From contig WELB01000070.1 of NCBI GenBank assembly GCA_009602725.1, positions 145,601 through 169,099 of the forward strand: a stretch of 23,499 bases of DNA, read 5' to 3'. Below, piece by piece: positions 1-12,900 of the stretch. Each line of letters opens with the position of its first letter. Position 1 is the first letter of the stretch. The notes under the pieces were generated by a model, which had not been told where the DNA came from, did no database searches, and worked only from the letters and a program-made list of their open reading frames with translations. The stretch is from Spirogloea muscicola. Its lineage: Eukaryota; Streptophyta; Zygnematophyceae; Spirogloeales; Spirogloeaceae. Position numbers and translations under genes: made by a program.

Positions 1-193
1 TGACTAGCTCTTGTGCCAGCAGCTAAGGCTCGACCAGCTTTCTGATGCAGAGCATACGCCTGAGCTCGTTGCAGACAGGTTGACACTCGACGTCGCAGAA
101 ATGACAGATAGGCTGCCGGCATACCCATCTGGGCTTGGAGCATATCCTCGCGTCGTGCATATCCCAGACTCGCTATGTTCTCGAGTAGGGTAT

Positions 194-401
194 AAGCGGT
201 ACAGGCCGAGTCGTCATGGCCCCCGTCAGCACGGCTCCCCCCGCTCTGTGGCACCTCCGGCCCTCCATTTCCCCACCCGCCCTCCCTCCTGCCATTGCTG
301 CTTCCTTACCCTCCTCTAGCAGCTCCACAAGCGGTACAGGTCGAGTCGACATGGCCCCCGTCAGCACGGCTTCCCCCGCTCTGTGGCACCTCCGGCCCTC
401 C
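194..401. repeat. Tandem duplication, two 73-bp copies with a 135-bp period
   Basis: Copies lie at 194-266 and 329-401, each starting AAGCGGTACAGG and ending CACCTCCGGCCCTCC. They differ at only about three positions. A C-rich 62-bp spacer separates them. No coding potential is apparent. The near identity indicates a recent local duplication. The rest of 1-466 shows no gene. Confidence 0.85.
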
Positions 402-466
402 TAGTATAGGGCGTCATTCCATGTAGCCACAGTCACTGCGCTGCATTCTTTGCACTTTCTGCATTT

Positions 467-536
467 TCTGCCTGAACAATGTATTGGCTTGAATTGGCCT
501 CGCTTTAATTTCGTGCGCACCGCGCGCCTTCTCTCT
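467..536 (+). repeat. Left terminal inverted repeat
   Basis: This 70-bp arm matches the reverse complement of 1185-1254. Differences cluster in the middle (CGCTTTAATTTCG against CCCTTTCAATTCA). The outermost 30 bp are essentially identical. Confidence 0.75.
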
Positions 537-1184
537 TCGGCTGCTATTTCTGGGTCTAGTGGGGGTACCTCCTTACCTCGTCATGAGGTGTCATCTGACC
601 CGCCGGCGCCTGCAACTCAGTGGATAGAGTGTTGGGCTGGCCTTTCACAGCCCTCGCCCATTTGGGAGAGCCACCTTTCTTTCCCTTTTCCAGCTGCAAG
701 TCACTCCGACTTGTGGCTGCTGACTCGAGGTTGCTAAGCTCGCTGAGCTTCTGCGGGCAGGCTGCACTGCTGCTTCTGCATTGCAACATGGCGATGCATT
801 TCTGACTGCTAGCTACTTTCACTTGCAGCTGTTGACTTGGGTTCATTGAGCACCCACTTGTAGTAGCCACTTTGCATCTGCGTGGTCTGCGCTTTCTTCC
901 CCCCTTCGGACCTTGTTATACCCATTTGGGCTGGCCTCCTGAAGCCATCGCCCACCTCTGAAAGACCTCCTTCTGCTATGGGCTGGCTTCACACAGGCCC
1001 TTCGAAGGAGCTCCTCTCTTCTCTTCCCGTTTCTCAGGCCTCCGCTCACTTCACCCCCTCGCTTCATCTCTCTTCTTCAGCCCGAGATGGGGAGGTTGGC
1101 ACTCCGCTGCTCTCACTGCCCAGCTCTTGACACTCGCTCAGCCTATGTTCGCCGGCTCATTCTCTCACCGCCTCTGGCCGCCTC

Positions 1185-1254
1185 AGAGAGAAGGCGCGCG
1201 GGGCGCATGAATTGAAAGGGAGGCCAATTCAAGCCAATACATTGTTCAGGCAGA
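1185..1254 (-). repeat. Right terminal inverted repeat
   Basis: This arm is the inverted partner of 467-536. It starts AGAGAGAAGGCGCGCGGGGC and ends CAATACATTGTTCAGGCAGA. A diverged copy in the same orientation lies at 2362-2430. Confidence 0.75.
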
Positions 1255-2361
1255 GTCGAGTGCAGACTAAACAATGCTACATAATACGGAGACCTAATCT
1301 AAGGTACCTAAGATGACATTAGTACCCACGGGTGAGCACAAACAAATCTGACAAGCTAACTTGGGGAGCTGGAGCGCCGCCACGAAAGCCGGAGGAGAGG
1401 TAGCTCATCACGGGGGCGATGGCTTCGAGATACCAGCAAAGGAAAGAAGGAAGAGAGGACCCAGCACTCTGCTTGACTTCGCCGATCCTTTTGGGTATAC
1501 GCTTTCCGAGTCCTTCGGACCTTGTTCATGCTTTGTCGGCTGGCCTTTCATTGCCATCGCCCCCTTTGGAGAAGTTGCTCAATTCTTTGGGTTTAAGCCT
1601 TCACAGCCATTGCCCCCTTCAAGAAAGAAAGCGGCTGCTGATATGAAAGAATCGGCTGTGAAATGCCAGCCAGATGCATACAGGTGTTCATGACGGAGCC
1701 AAAGGCTAGGCAGACAGGGCGCCCTCAATACCCCCGTGTCAGCAGTAGGAAGTCAGATGAGCTGAGGGGAGGAAGAGCAACCCCGCTGCGCAAGCCAGAG
1801 GCTGCTGCAAGGGCGCGACCAGCGCGGCGGTGCAAAGCAAGGAGCTCCTTCAAGGGAGCTCCTCTCGGCAGAGCTTCTTCCGGAAGCGCAAGCAGTTTCT
1901 CAAGGACCTCCCAGGTTTCCCAGAAATGCTGCACTTAACCCCCCTCGATTCCCCTTCCCCAGCTTTCTGCGATCATGCTGTCCCAGCAGCTGCAGAGAAG
2001 CAGCTCTCACCGCCACAGGTTGGTACATTGTGAACGGCTGATGACCACCTCCACTTTGTTAGAGAACCTTTGGCCTCAGCTACTCTGCACGCGGCTCAGC
2101 AGCCCCTGCCATTGCAGGTACTACTGCCGCATCTGAATGAAACACTTGCCTTGCTGAGAAATCATTGCAAGCGGGCGAGCTCCATCAGCGACTTGGCAGA
2201 GCTAATGGCCGCTCCCTGACATCAGGCTCACTCCATGTAGTGTGCAGCAGTGCCTTTTGGAGGCACCAGAATATCTGATAGACTGATTGGGCAGGCAAGT
2301 GCCAAGGTCGATGTCATCATAAGTTCCCACGAAGGACAATGCATGTAGGGTAGCTTGCCCA
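1255..2361. other. Gene-free repetitive stretch, probable body of a second, left-truncated element
   Basis: No frame here has convincing protein similarity. Short modules recur in the same order as inside the 467-1254 element. CCTTCGGACCTTGTT occurs at about 903 and 1511, and GGAGCTCCTCTC at about 1010 and 1853, followed by the terminal-repeat copy at 2362. The stretch is therefore best read as a longer family member whose left end has been lost. This is inference from shared motifs only. Confidence 0.4.
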
Positions 2362-2430
2362 AGAGAAGGCGCGCGGGGCCCATGAAATGAAATGGAGGCC
2401 AATTCAAGCCGACACATTGTGTGCCCGAGG
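2362..2430 (-). repeat. Third copy of the 70-bp terminal repeat
   Basis: It starts AGAGAAGGCGCGCGGGGCCC, contains GGAGGCCAATTCAAGCC and ends near GTGCCCGAGGC. It is parallel to 1185-1254. No inverted partner was found in the window, so its element is truncated or rearranged. From 2431 to 2923 nothing was recognised apart from the probable 3' flank of the AAA ATPase gene. Confidence 0.7.
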
Positions 2431-2923
2431 CACTAAAGCAAATATATACAAATGCCATCAACATTGGCAAGGCACTTTGGCCAACAGATTGGGTTACGAG
2501 TTATTCTAGCTAAGATCACACTGTTGGCTAGCTTGATGGGCTGGTCTAACATGGGCCGAGAAGGCCACGTGCTTTCTGCAGCATTCAGAGAGACTACTAA
2601 TATAAATTGTTATTGCTAGTACTAACAAGAACTGCTGATTGACAACTGAAGGCCGGAGGAAGCTCCGACTGTGCTATGCAGTGGCATGTGATTCAAGTAA
2701 CCAGGAAAGGATACTAGCAATGAGCATGCCATGAGTGCGCTACCCCCGCCCCACTGCAGGAGCAGGAACTTGGCAGGTGGCGCCGCTGCAATTCCATGCG
2801 AGCTTCGCAAGAATGGGCAGGGCTGCTGAAGTCTGCCAGGTTGATGCGGCGGTCGGAGCTTGGGCGCCCAGATGGAGGTGAATGACTGTACAGAGGGTTG
2901 CGGCCGCAGCCTGGGGACGCTGT

Positions 2924-4929
<2,006 letters not shown>

Positions 4930-4969
4930 CTGCCTCCGGCGAACGCGGCGAATATCGCGGCGCGCTAAG

Positions 4970-5010
4970 CGGCGGCGGCGGTGGCGGCGGCGGCGGCGGT
5001 GGCGGCAGCG
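4970..5010. repeat. GGC/GGT-rich tract at the AAA gene 5' end
   Basis: This is an imperfect (GGC)n run with GGT interruptions. On the minus strand it would encode poly-Pro, poly-Ala or poly-Arg depending on frame. It lies where the first AAA exon should be, so it is either N-terminal coding sequence or 5' UTR. I could not decide which. Confidence 0.6.
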
Positions 5011-5129
5011 GGGATGGTGGCGGCGCCTGCGGCGGGGCACTGCTGGCCGGTCCTCCTCGTAACCAACCGCCCTCCCTCCCTCCTCCGCCTCCCTCCTCCT
5101 CCCATTGGTCACCGAATCCATCGACCCGT

Positions 5130-5982
5130 TAACGAGTCTCCGTCACCCCCCCGGATCCGGTCAGGCGCCCGTAGTAACTGGGACTATTCCCGATCGCGCC
5201 GTCCCGGCCGTGGGAACGGGCGATCGAAGACGATGGCTCCCACGTGGGGGGGCGGCTGCCGGGCGCAAGTGTCCGGCTGCCGACGTCGCGGGCGTCAGCT
5301 AACCGGAAGCTAGTTGACGGCTTATCACGGGGAAATGGCGTGGGGATTGAGCAAGGCAACTGGGAACCGGGAAGATGTCGCAAATCCTGCTAATGACCTC
5401 TTCTAGGATTGCCTCCTCTCATAATGCGCACCAAAGGTTGAAATGGGACAGAAACCACCTCTCAATCTGCCTTGGCGTGAACACTTGCAGATGTACTCCT
5501 GCAGTACCTTGCTACTTGGTGAAGCCCATCTCCTAATCCGCTCCAAGGGCACCTTGATCTCGGGAACTCTCAAACTGACCATTGAAGCCTAGGATGATAA
5601 TTATAGCCCATTCTTTGCTGGAGGCCCTTATTTCTCTGCCTCCAGAGTGCTAGTTCTACATGTTTGGCCTTCATATAACAGATTCGTGGATACCCCATTT
5701 CACCCGAGATCCATGACATATCATTTTCTGGCCTTTACCTGAGCTAGCATTCACCTAAGCAAGCCACCATTCCCACTAGCAAAGATTCAACCAGGAGTAA
5801 CAAAAGCAAGCATTGAGCTGACTGAACACGAAAGACTGAAACAGCAGATCGCACAGTGATGGCAGTAGAGATAGTTGGCAATGTGTCGATAGAAGAGAGA
5901 GAGCCTTTCCCCATGGCTGGCATTCCCATAAGCCCCAGCCATGTACTGCTTGACCAGCATAAGCAGGTCCAGCTACAAAATT
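5130..5982. other. Intergenic: AAA gene promoter side and arabinosyltransferase 3' flank
   Basis: This region lies between two genes that both read leftward. The left part (to about 5400) is GC-rich and suits the AAA promoter and 5' UTR. The right part (about 5400-5982) has balanced composition and suits the 3' UTR of the arabinosyltransferase. No coding frame with similarity was recognised. Confidence 0.5.
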
Positions 5983-8900
5983 TCAAACCTGTCCTTCTTT
6001 CCAGCCAGGGAGCACATTCATGGCATCATTAAGTCGGGTAATCAAGGTCACCTACACAAAACACAAAGCACATCAGAATGAATTTCAGAACAATCACAGT
6101 CTGCTTTTTTGAGAGTCCTACAGCTTACATTGCAGCACAACGACCAAAAACTGAGGACGTCATCAATGCCCTGCCTACCTGAAAGTACTCGGACAGAGTA
6201 CTGGAAATCGGCATCTCTAAGCCGCATTCTACTTTTGATGACACGACTCAATCACTCTAATCTTCACCAGATAACTTCTGGTTGTCACAAATAGCTGCCT
6301 GTGCCTGTCATGCCCTTTCAGATGCCAACCTTGCCATCACAAACAAAGAGCAGCATTGAATAGCCATAAAACAATCATAACTATTCACAAACATACCACT
6401 GTCTCTGGGGCCCCTGCTGGAGGTAGTGTGATGTTCTTGGGCGGTGCTCCTCCTGACCATTCTCGCTTGTCAAAGTGCCACCAACCCACCTTGCCAGGTG
6501 TGAATACGCCCTGGCAAGAACCCACCATGCAATGTGCTACGTCAGAAGTATGTCAAGCAGGCAAAAATAGCATGCGTTAATATGCATCAGAGGTCCATCC
6601 TGCAGGAAAATAATGCCAAGTCAATAAGAAACTTCTGCACAAAGCCCCGGCGTTGTCTCCGGATCTTTGAATGTCTCCTTAACTTTGACATGACAAACAA
6701 CTGCATTCCACGCTCGCAGCAGTATGGCGAAGGAGCTCACGTCCTGGGTGTAGTCACACCCATAGGTGTAGTGGATGATATAGTTTTCAGCTAGGAGTGT
6801 GTCCCATGGTGGTTGCACCATGAAGTCCTTGCGGAGGATGTGATGTATACCATGCAGGGCAGACGATACAGCATAGGCATACCTGCAAAGCAAATGATTG
6901 CCTTCAGTCATGCTTTGAAGGAGGACAAGCACGTCAGACAAAGACGGTATGATAGGAGACTGCGAGAGTATCATACTATATTTTACATGGTGTTTGCTAC
7001 TCTTGCATTTGCCAGCTCCATAGCAGTGTCTGTTCACAATGCATCCAGCTATGGTGTCGGATGCACATGGGGATAACTCACATTTCAAGCACCCAGCCAA
7101 AGACCTCATCTGCTTCTGGATCACTCTTCATAGCCAGAGACATGTTGTGCCATGTGGGTGCAATCTTTTCTAGATCTTTCTGGAGCACATACACGTATTC
7201 CAAAAGTAAGTCAGTTGCTAGCAGTGCTCCAGTGTGTGAGCAACCTCCTGACATTGTGGTGGCATAGAAGCGCCAAAAAGTAGGGCCCCGGCACCTCTGT
7301 GGAGTATTTACCTGACATAGGCACTAAGGATACTTCGATATAAGCAATTCAGCACTGAACATGCTTTGTTGCTTCAGTCCAAGTGCTAGTTGCTCATGCA
7401 GTAATGTAGGTCCCCACAAGGACCCTGACGTGGCTCCAATACATGCTCCCTCGTGACGCCTAGCTGACTAGCAAATGCGGTAACATCTACATGCTAGCAA
7501 GTGCCATGGGTCTGCAAAGATGACCAGGCCCACCTTCTTGATGATGACAGGCGAATTGCCAATTGGGTCAATGTTGGTCACAGGTCCGAGCTCCTCGGGG
7601 TAGAATTTCCTTACAAGTTCTGCGTAATATGGAGAGGAAGACCATTCTTCAGCACTTGCCCTTATGGCACCGGCCGCACACGCAGGTACATCCATGGGGC
7701 AAATTCATAAGAAACTGTCCTCACCGGACTACACAGATGACCCACAAATCTATCCTGGAGCCTAAAAGCAACGACCAAGAATAAGTGCTTAAGGGCCACT
7801 AATGACGACCATCTGAGACAGATGACAAATCTACTTACTCTCATTTTCTTTGGGAGTAATGTAGAAGAAAGGGAAGGCCGCTGGCATGAAGTCTGTTGCA
7901 AGATTTGGTAGGGGCCTCACAAATATGTGGTCGGGCTCTGCCATCAAGACGTATCTGTGCCAGAAAATCGTCTTTATTTCAAGATTTGTAAGAGTTTGTC
8001 TGTGATTGTTTTGAATGCCTGTCCTAGTCAACCCTGGTGTCAGATGCTCCTGTACTGATCCTACTTAAATCAAGCAATATTGTAGGCTTGATTGTGGGCG
8101 TGACCATGGCTCAAGCAACAACTGGAACAATACTGGGCAGCATCTTACTCTTCTTCAATTGTTGCTTTCTTAACCCACTGCACAAACGCCCAAGGTCGAT
8201 TGAGCACAACATAGCCCTGCAAAAGCAAGCTGTGCACTGATGAGACAGCCTGATGTCCACCCTTCTTGCTGCAGTGAGCCCTACGGCATACCATTACTGC
8301 TGAAAGCCTTCCACCTCGAGATGCTCAAGCTGATACTCTGCCCAAGTAAAGCAATTGACATTCCACAAGCATGGTGATGGATGAAGAACAATGTGCAGCA
8401 AGTCTCTGTAGAAGGTTGCTCACAGGACCAAAGGAAGCTGCTCATGAAGCACCAATACAGACCTTATCCATGCCGGGTGGCAAAGGATCCACAACAAATG
8501 TGGGAATCTCCTCCATCATGTTGTCTGCTTGTCCAGAGTGCAATATTCTCGTGAAGCCGCCCATCTCAGACTCGGGCATCTTAGCAAAGTGCTTATACCA
8601 GTGGTACATAATACGGCATTGCCATTTGTTGTACGGGGACTCGTTGGCAGTCACGAGGGTGTGAAACATCCTCTTCTGCTTGGGCGCTAGCGTCGTGGCC
8701 GGCCTGATTACGACGGGGTGGTCCTCAGGGAGTGTGTCCTGCTGCTGGCGAGTATCTGGTTCAGTGCAGGTAAGCACATAAGAAACCATCAGCTGCGATC
8801 AAGGTCTGTAAGGCTTACAGGAGCTGTACTCAAGAGGCCTACTAAGATTAAGTCACAGTGCACCTCCACTGACAGAAGGCCGCGCGTGCTGGTGCTGGCA

Positions 8901-9336
8901 GCTGCGTGATAAGCCTCTCGCAGACTGGTGGGAGAGTACCTGATCCTGACTCTCCACCACCTCGCCGTCCTCCGAGTACTCGCTTGGCAGCGATGACTGA
9001 GGCCCCTGAGGCGTCATCCGTCACCACATCTAGCGTACCACCAGGAACCCCTGTCTCCATGCTCGCTCCATCGTGGCTGGCGTGCTTGCCCGAGGGCGTA
9101 AACACCACGTTCATGGTGTTGTATGTCGCAATGAAGGACGATACTCTGCAGCGAACGCACGGTGTGTCAATGCCAGGACAGGCGAGTCGCCATTGTTGAC
9201 CAAGCAAGACCATGCTGCTGCCCTCTCACCAGCACTATAAGGTGGAATGCTAACGGCAACGAGCGACTACGATCGGCATGACATCTCCGGAAGCTCACCC
9301 GACAATGATAAGGAACGGCACCGCCAGCCGAGTCAT
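5983..9336 (-). CDS. HPAT: Hydroxyproline O-arabinosyltransferase (10 exons, 409 aa, complete)
   Basis: The family transfers the first L-arabinose onto hydroxyproline of extensins and small secreted peptides in the Golgi. Exons are 9336-9299, 9145-8940, 8755-8463, 8216-8149, 7954-7839, 7619-7534, 7179-7082, 6882-6741, 6510-6397 and 6051-5983, and every junction is GT-AG and in phase. Residues about 4-28 (from LAVPFLIIVG to ATYN) form a type II signal anchor split by intron 1, which fixes the start at 9336. A Gly/Ser-rich stem follows. Catalytic-domain hallmarks are FHTLVTAN, YNKWQCRIMY, GGFTRILHSG, PTFVVDPLP, GYVVLNRPWAFVQW, the DXD-like MAEPDH (residues 206-211), GPVTNIDPIGNSPVIIKK, FGWVLEMYAYA, HYTYGCDY (339-346) and GWWHFDKREW. 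At 409 residues it is somewhat longer than the usual roughly 360, mainly from the stem. It lies head-to-head with the GKRP-like gene. The family assignment is secure; the substrate is not visible from sequence. Confidence 0.96.
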
Positions 9337-9635
9337 CCTGGCAGGCCCGGCGCTGGCGCAGCGTCAGCGGCGGGCGTCGTCCGGCGGCCCGGGCTCAAGC
9401 CCGGCCGACTGGCTGCAGGTGGCAGAAGGCGAGCTCCGCGCCGTGCGCGCCCGGCTTCGTGCTCTGGCGAAGGTCCGCGTCGCTCGCGCCCGCCGCGGCC
9501 GCTCTCAACATGGCAGCGAGCGACGGGGCGCCGGCGCAACAGGGAGGTGGACGCCACCGCCGCTCCGGCGAAGCGCGCGCAGGGGCTCGCAGTGTAGCGG
9601 CCGCTTGCGCGTAGCCGACCGCGGTGGTTGCCTCG

Positions 9636-9705
9636 ACGGCGGCGGCGGTGGCGGCAGGCCCGCCGCAAAGGCGGCGGCGGCGGCGACGGCGGCGCCGGCA
9701 CGGCG
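9636..9705. repeat. Imperfect GGC repeat in the shared promoter region
   Basis: Two GGC-rich blocks, separated by GCAGGCCCGCCGCAAAG, lie midway between the HPAT and GKRP-like start codons. Confidence 0.7.
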
Positions 9706-9952
9706 GGCCTGCGATGGGGCCGTTCCGAGGCGGGTGGAAGAAGGTGAGACCGGGCCCACCCGCCGTTCCGTCGCCGAATACGGTGCAGCGACTCGAGGCC
9801 CCCTCCGCCGCCCATATGATAATAATGACCGGGGCCCCCTTTTCGATGTTATCACAGCATCTTTCCATTGCCACGAACGGAACGGCGGAGAAGGGCCGTC
9901 AGACTGCCGTCAACGAACCCCGTCGCCGCGGCTCGAGCCGTCGCAGCAGCCA

Positions 9953-9975
9953 GCGGCGGCGGCGGCGGCGGCGGC
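9953..9975. repeat. GGC tract abutting the GKRP-like start codon
   Basis: An uninterrupted run of seven GGC units ends one base before the ATG at 9977. If translation began upstream it would encode poly-Ala in the same frame, but no upstream start is needed. Confidence 0.8.
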
Positions 9976-9976
9976 A

Positions 9977-12900
9977 ATGGCGGCGCCCGTCACGGAGGCC
10001 TCCAACGAACTGGCGCAGGAGCTGGACGCCGCTGGCGCCCAGGGCATCGTCCGCGTGATGCGCGCTTGCGACGGCCAGGCCTTCGCCGGCTATCGCTCCT
10101 TCCCTGGCCTCCAGGACGCCGAGGTGCGGCGTGAGGAGGCTTAGACGATGGCAGTGGTGTCCGCCGCAGAGCTGGTGATGCAGAAGAAGGAGCGAGCTTC
10201 TTCTGTGGTTGAGCTTGACGAAGCTGACTCCTCTTGCTGCTCATCGGGACCTTCTTGTTGCTCATCCAGATACAAGAAGCCGTTGATGCTCTTACTGCTA
10301 TTGCTGTGGACATCCTAGCTTCTCCTCAGGTACGTCAAATCTCCAAACTGCCTGCCTGCATGGAGGCATTGGTCTGGTCGTCTACTTGCAGCTCATCGCC
10401 GTGTCAGCACCGCCGCAATTGCTCGATGCCAGAACCCTAAAGCTCCTCAACGTACCTACTAATTGGATTATTTTCTGCTCCTAGACCGTAAGCTGGACTG
10501 TGTCAACTGCAGCAAATTCACGCTGTCTTGTGTCAAAAAGCTGCTGGCATTGCCACCCCTGTGACCTTGCCATCCCCTGTTGTTGTGTTGACGGTGTACT
10601 TGTCTACACGTGCCATTTGGGGCTGTTGCTGTTCGTCTACTGTGTCCGTCTCTAGTCGACAGGAGAGCTTGAGCTGCTGCACATCTTGCAGGACAGTGGA
10701 GTCATTTTATCTGGAGCAGGCACAAGTGGCCGGCTAGCATATTGTGCGGCTAGAAGTTACAACAAGCTACTGGCCAGGCGTGGGCTTCCTCGTTCCTTTC
10801 ACTACCTCATTGCAGGTGGAGATGAGGCTTTGTTGGAGGTGACAGTCAGTGCTATTTCGCTCATCATGCTGCTGCCAAGCTGAACCTTCAGATACATGTC
10901 CTTTTGCTAGATTTTTGCCGCGGAGCTGTGCCTGTGCCTATATGACGTGCATGCCTGAGGGAATCAGAATCTTGCATCTGTATTGAATTGTGTGGCAACA
11001 TTTTCATTTGAGCAGTACATCAGGAGTTGCAAGGTAATAGCAGCTTACATAGCTGACAGGAAGCAAGCACTGTTTAGGCACCTACAAGATGCTGAGGCAC
11101 CTATTGCGGGCTGCTTGAGCCTCGAGAGAGCGCTGACTAGAATGCTGAATATGGTGTCAGCAGGTTCAGGAGGGTGCAGAAGACAATGCAGCTAATGCGG
11201 TGGAAAGTTTGCAAGAGCTTGAAAGGAGGGGTACACCTTATGGCAAACAGTACAGCCGTCTCATACTTGTGAGTCTGCTGGCTTTACATTGACAATTGTA
11301 GGAGATCAGTCTTTCAAGTTGGGATGCTGCTCATGAGCTCTATTGGCCGGTATTTCGCAACACTCCTCAAAGCAGAGGATGTCGCTCAGATGCTCTTTCG
11401 ACATCCCTTTCTAGTGCTGATACTGTAGCTGGGAGGGGGTTGATGGGAGCGGTCCGCAGCTTGACATGATGAAGGCTCACAGCAGCCATGTCAATTGCTG
11501 TACTCATCCTGGACCTCCTCTTGTGACCATCAGCTTCAAAGCAAGCACTGCAATCATGATGATGTGAAGCAGTGAGCTTCTTTGAGCAGGTTGGCATAAG
11601 CTGTGGATTGAGTGCCACAAGTGTGGCAGCCCAGGTGCAGGTAACTTGGTCAGCCACTTTTTCTGAAGGCTTGAAGCCATTTTTGGTTGTTCTCTGCATG
11701 CTGACGTTTTCCGGCTCTTGAAGCTCACGGCTAGGTGTCATTCCATGCTCCTGGGCCTGCAGTATGCTATGTCAAAGTCGCACTACGCCGTTGCATTGAT
11801 CGGCTTCAACCCTGCTACTGCAGCTCGAAGGGTCAAGGTATGTCGATCACAATGATCTCTTGCAGTCAGCTGACACAAGGCCCCTACAGTGGCATAGTTG
11901 GATTTAGCTTCGCAAGTTTAGTTTGCTTCGTTGACCCTTTACCTGCAACTTATGTGCACTCTGCAGGTGCAGGGTTTTGGCCATAATGTTCTTGATGTAG
12001 TCACGCATTTAAAGAGATCTGCAGACTTGCAAGTCATGGATGACAGAAGGCATTTTCTCATTAACCCTGTGGTGGGGCCGGTGAGCATGTGCATCCACAT
12101 CTTCTCTTATCTAGAACATGATAGCAGGACTCTCTGTCTACACTCTAAAGGTCTTGCCAAAGTTGTGCTGTAGATCGGCGTAGTTTCGTGTGAAGCAGGG
12201 CTGACGTGTGCTACTTTCAGGAGGCAATAACAGGGTCTACCAGGCTGAAAGGAGGCTCTGCCACAAAGATCTTGCTAGATATATGTTTTGGACGGGCACT
12301 ATCGAGGCTGTTACAGCTACCACTCCTTGGTCAAGGTAAACCAGACACGGGCTTGAAGGTCATATGGCAATGTCAACGTTTCTTAAGGTATTGAGTTGTT
12401 CCTCTGTAGAGCTAATGGTTGACTGCTTGCTTTGTCCATCAGCACCTGTCGCTCGGCAGGTTGCCTCGAGCATGACCAATGGCTCCCTTCAGACACCGAC
12501 CGTCAGCAGCACAGCTTTATCCGGACAGTTCAGGAGCGCAGTATGTGCACCTGCATCCTATTACCACACGCTGCTGGCCTACGAGGGTGTCTACCGTGCT
12601 GCCTACACCTGCCTTGCGTCCACAGCAGTGAGATATCCTAGAGCATATGCCAGCTCATTGCTGTTATATACATAAGGCATGCAAATATGCGTGCCTAAGG
12701 GGATGTCACTGATTTTACATGTGTGCCAGTGCTTTTAGCCCGTTCAATGCTGACTGTGCAATCAGATAATAAGGTGAATCATACCATGCTCTCATGCAGG
12801 CCATATTAGAGAAGGCCTCCGATTCTCTTCAAGCTGGAGGAAGCATCTACTATGTAGGTGGTACAAGCGGCGGCCTTGTTGGCCTCATTGGTATATTCCA

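Larger units (their letters stand above)
467..1254. mobile_element. Non-autonomous TIR element (MITE-like), about 790 bp
   Basis: The segment is bounded by imperfect 70-bp terminal inverted repeats at 467-536 and 1185-1254. The left arm begins TCTGCCTGAACAATGTATTG and the right arm ends with its reverse complement. Both carry the core GGCTTGAATTGGCCTC and an inner GCGCGCCTTCTCTCT. No open frame inside resembles a transposase, so mobilisation would need another element. No clear target-site duplication is visible at either flank. The interior holds pyrimidine-rich repeats such as GGCTGGCCT...GCCATCGCCC, which recur outside the element at about 1537-1575. A chance or ancient inverted duplication is possible, but the equal arm lengths and a third copy at 2362 favour a transposon. 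Confidence 0.65.
9337..9976. promoter_or_regulatory. 640-bp head-to-head intergenic region (HPAT / GKRP-like)
   Basis: The start codons at 9336 (minus) and 9977 (plus) face away from each other, so both promoters and 5' UTRs must fit here. The sequence is very GC-rich with GGC/GCC runs at about 9636-9705 and 9953-9975. No TATA box or named motif could be assigned. Long open frames across it on both strands look like composition artefacts. Confidence 0.6.

Noticed and set aside
556-1130. Several 75-105 residue frames in the repeat-rich left end
   Set aside because: They show no domain similarity, sit on both strands and lie inside a non-coding inverted-repeat element.
9278-10144. Single 288-residue plus-strand frame over the HPAT/GKRP-like junction
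   Set aside because: It only overlaps GKRP-like exon 1 in frame. The upstream part overlaps HPAT exon 1 on the other strand and is GC-driven low complexity.
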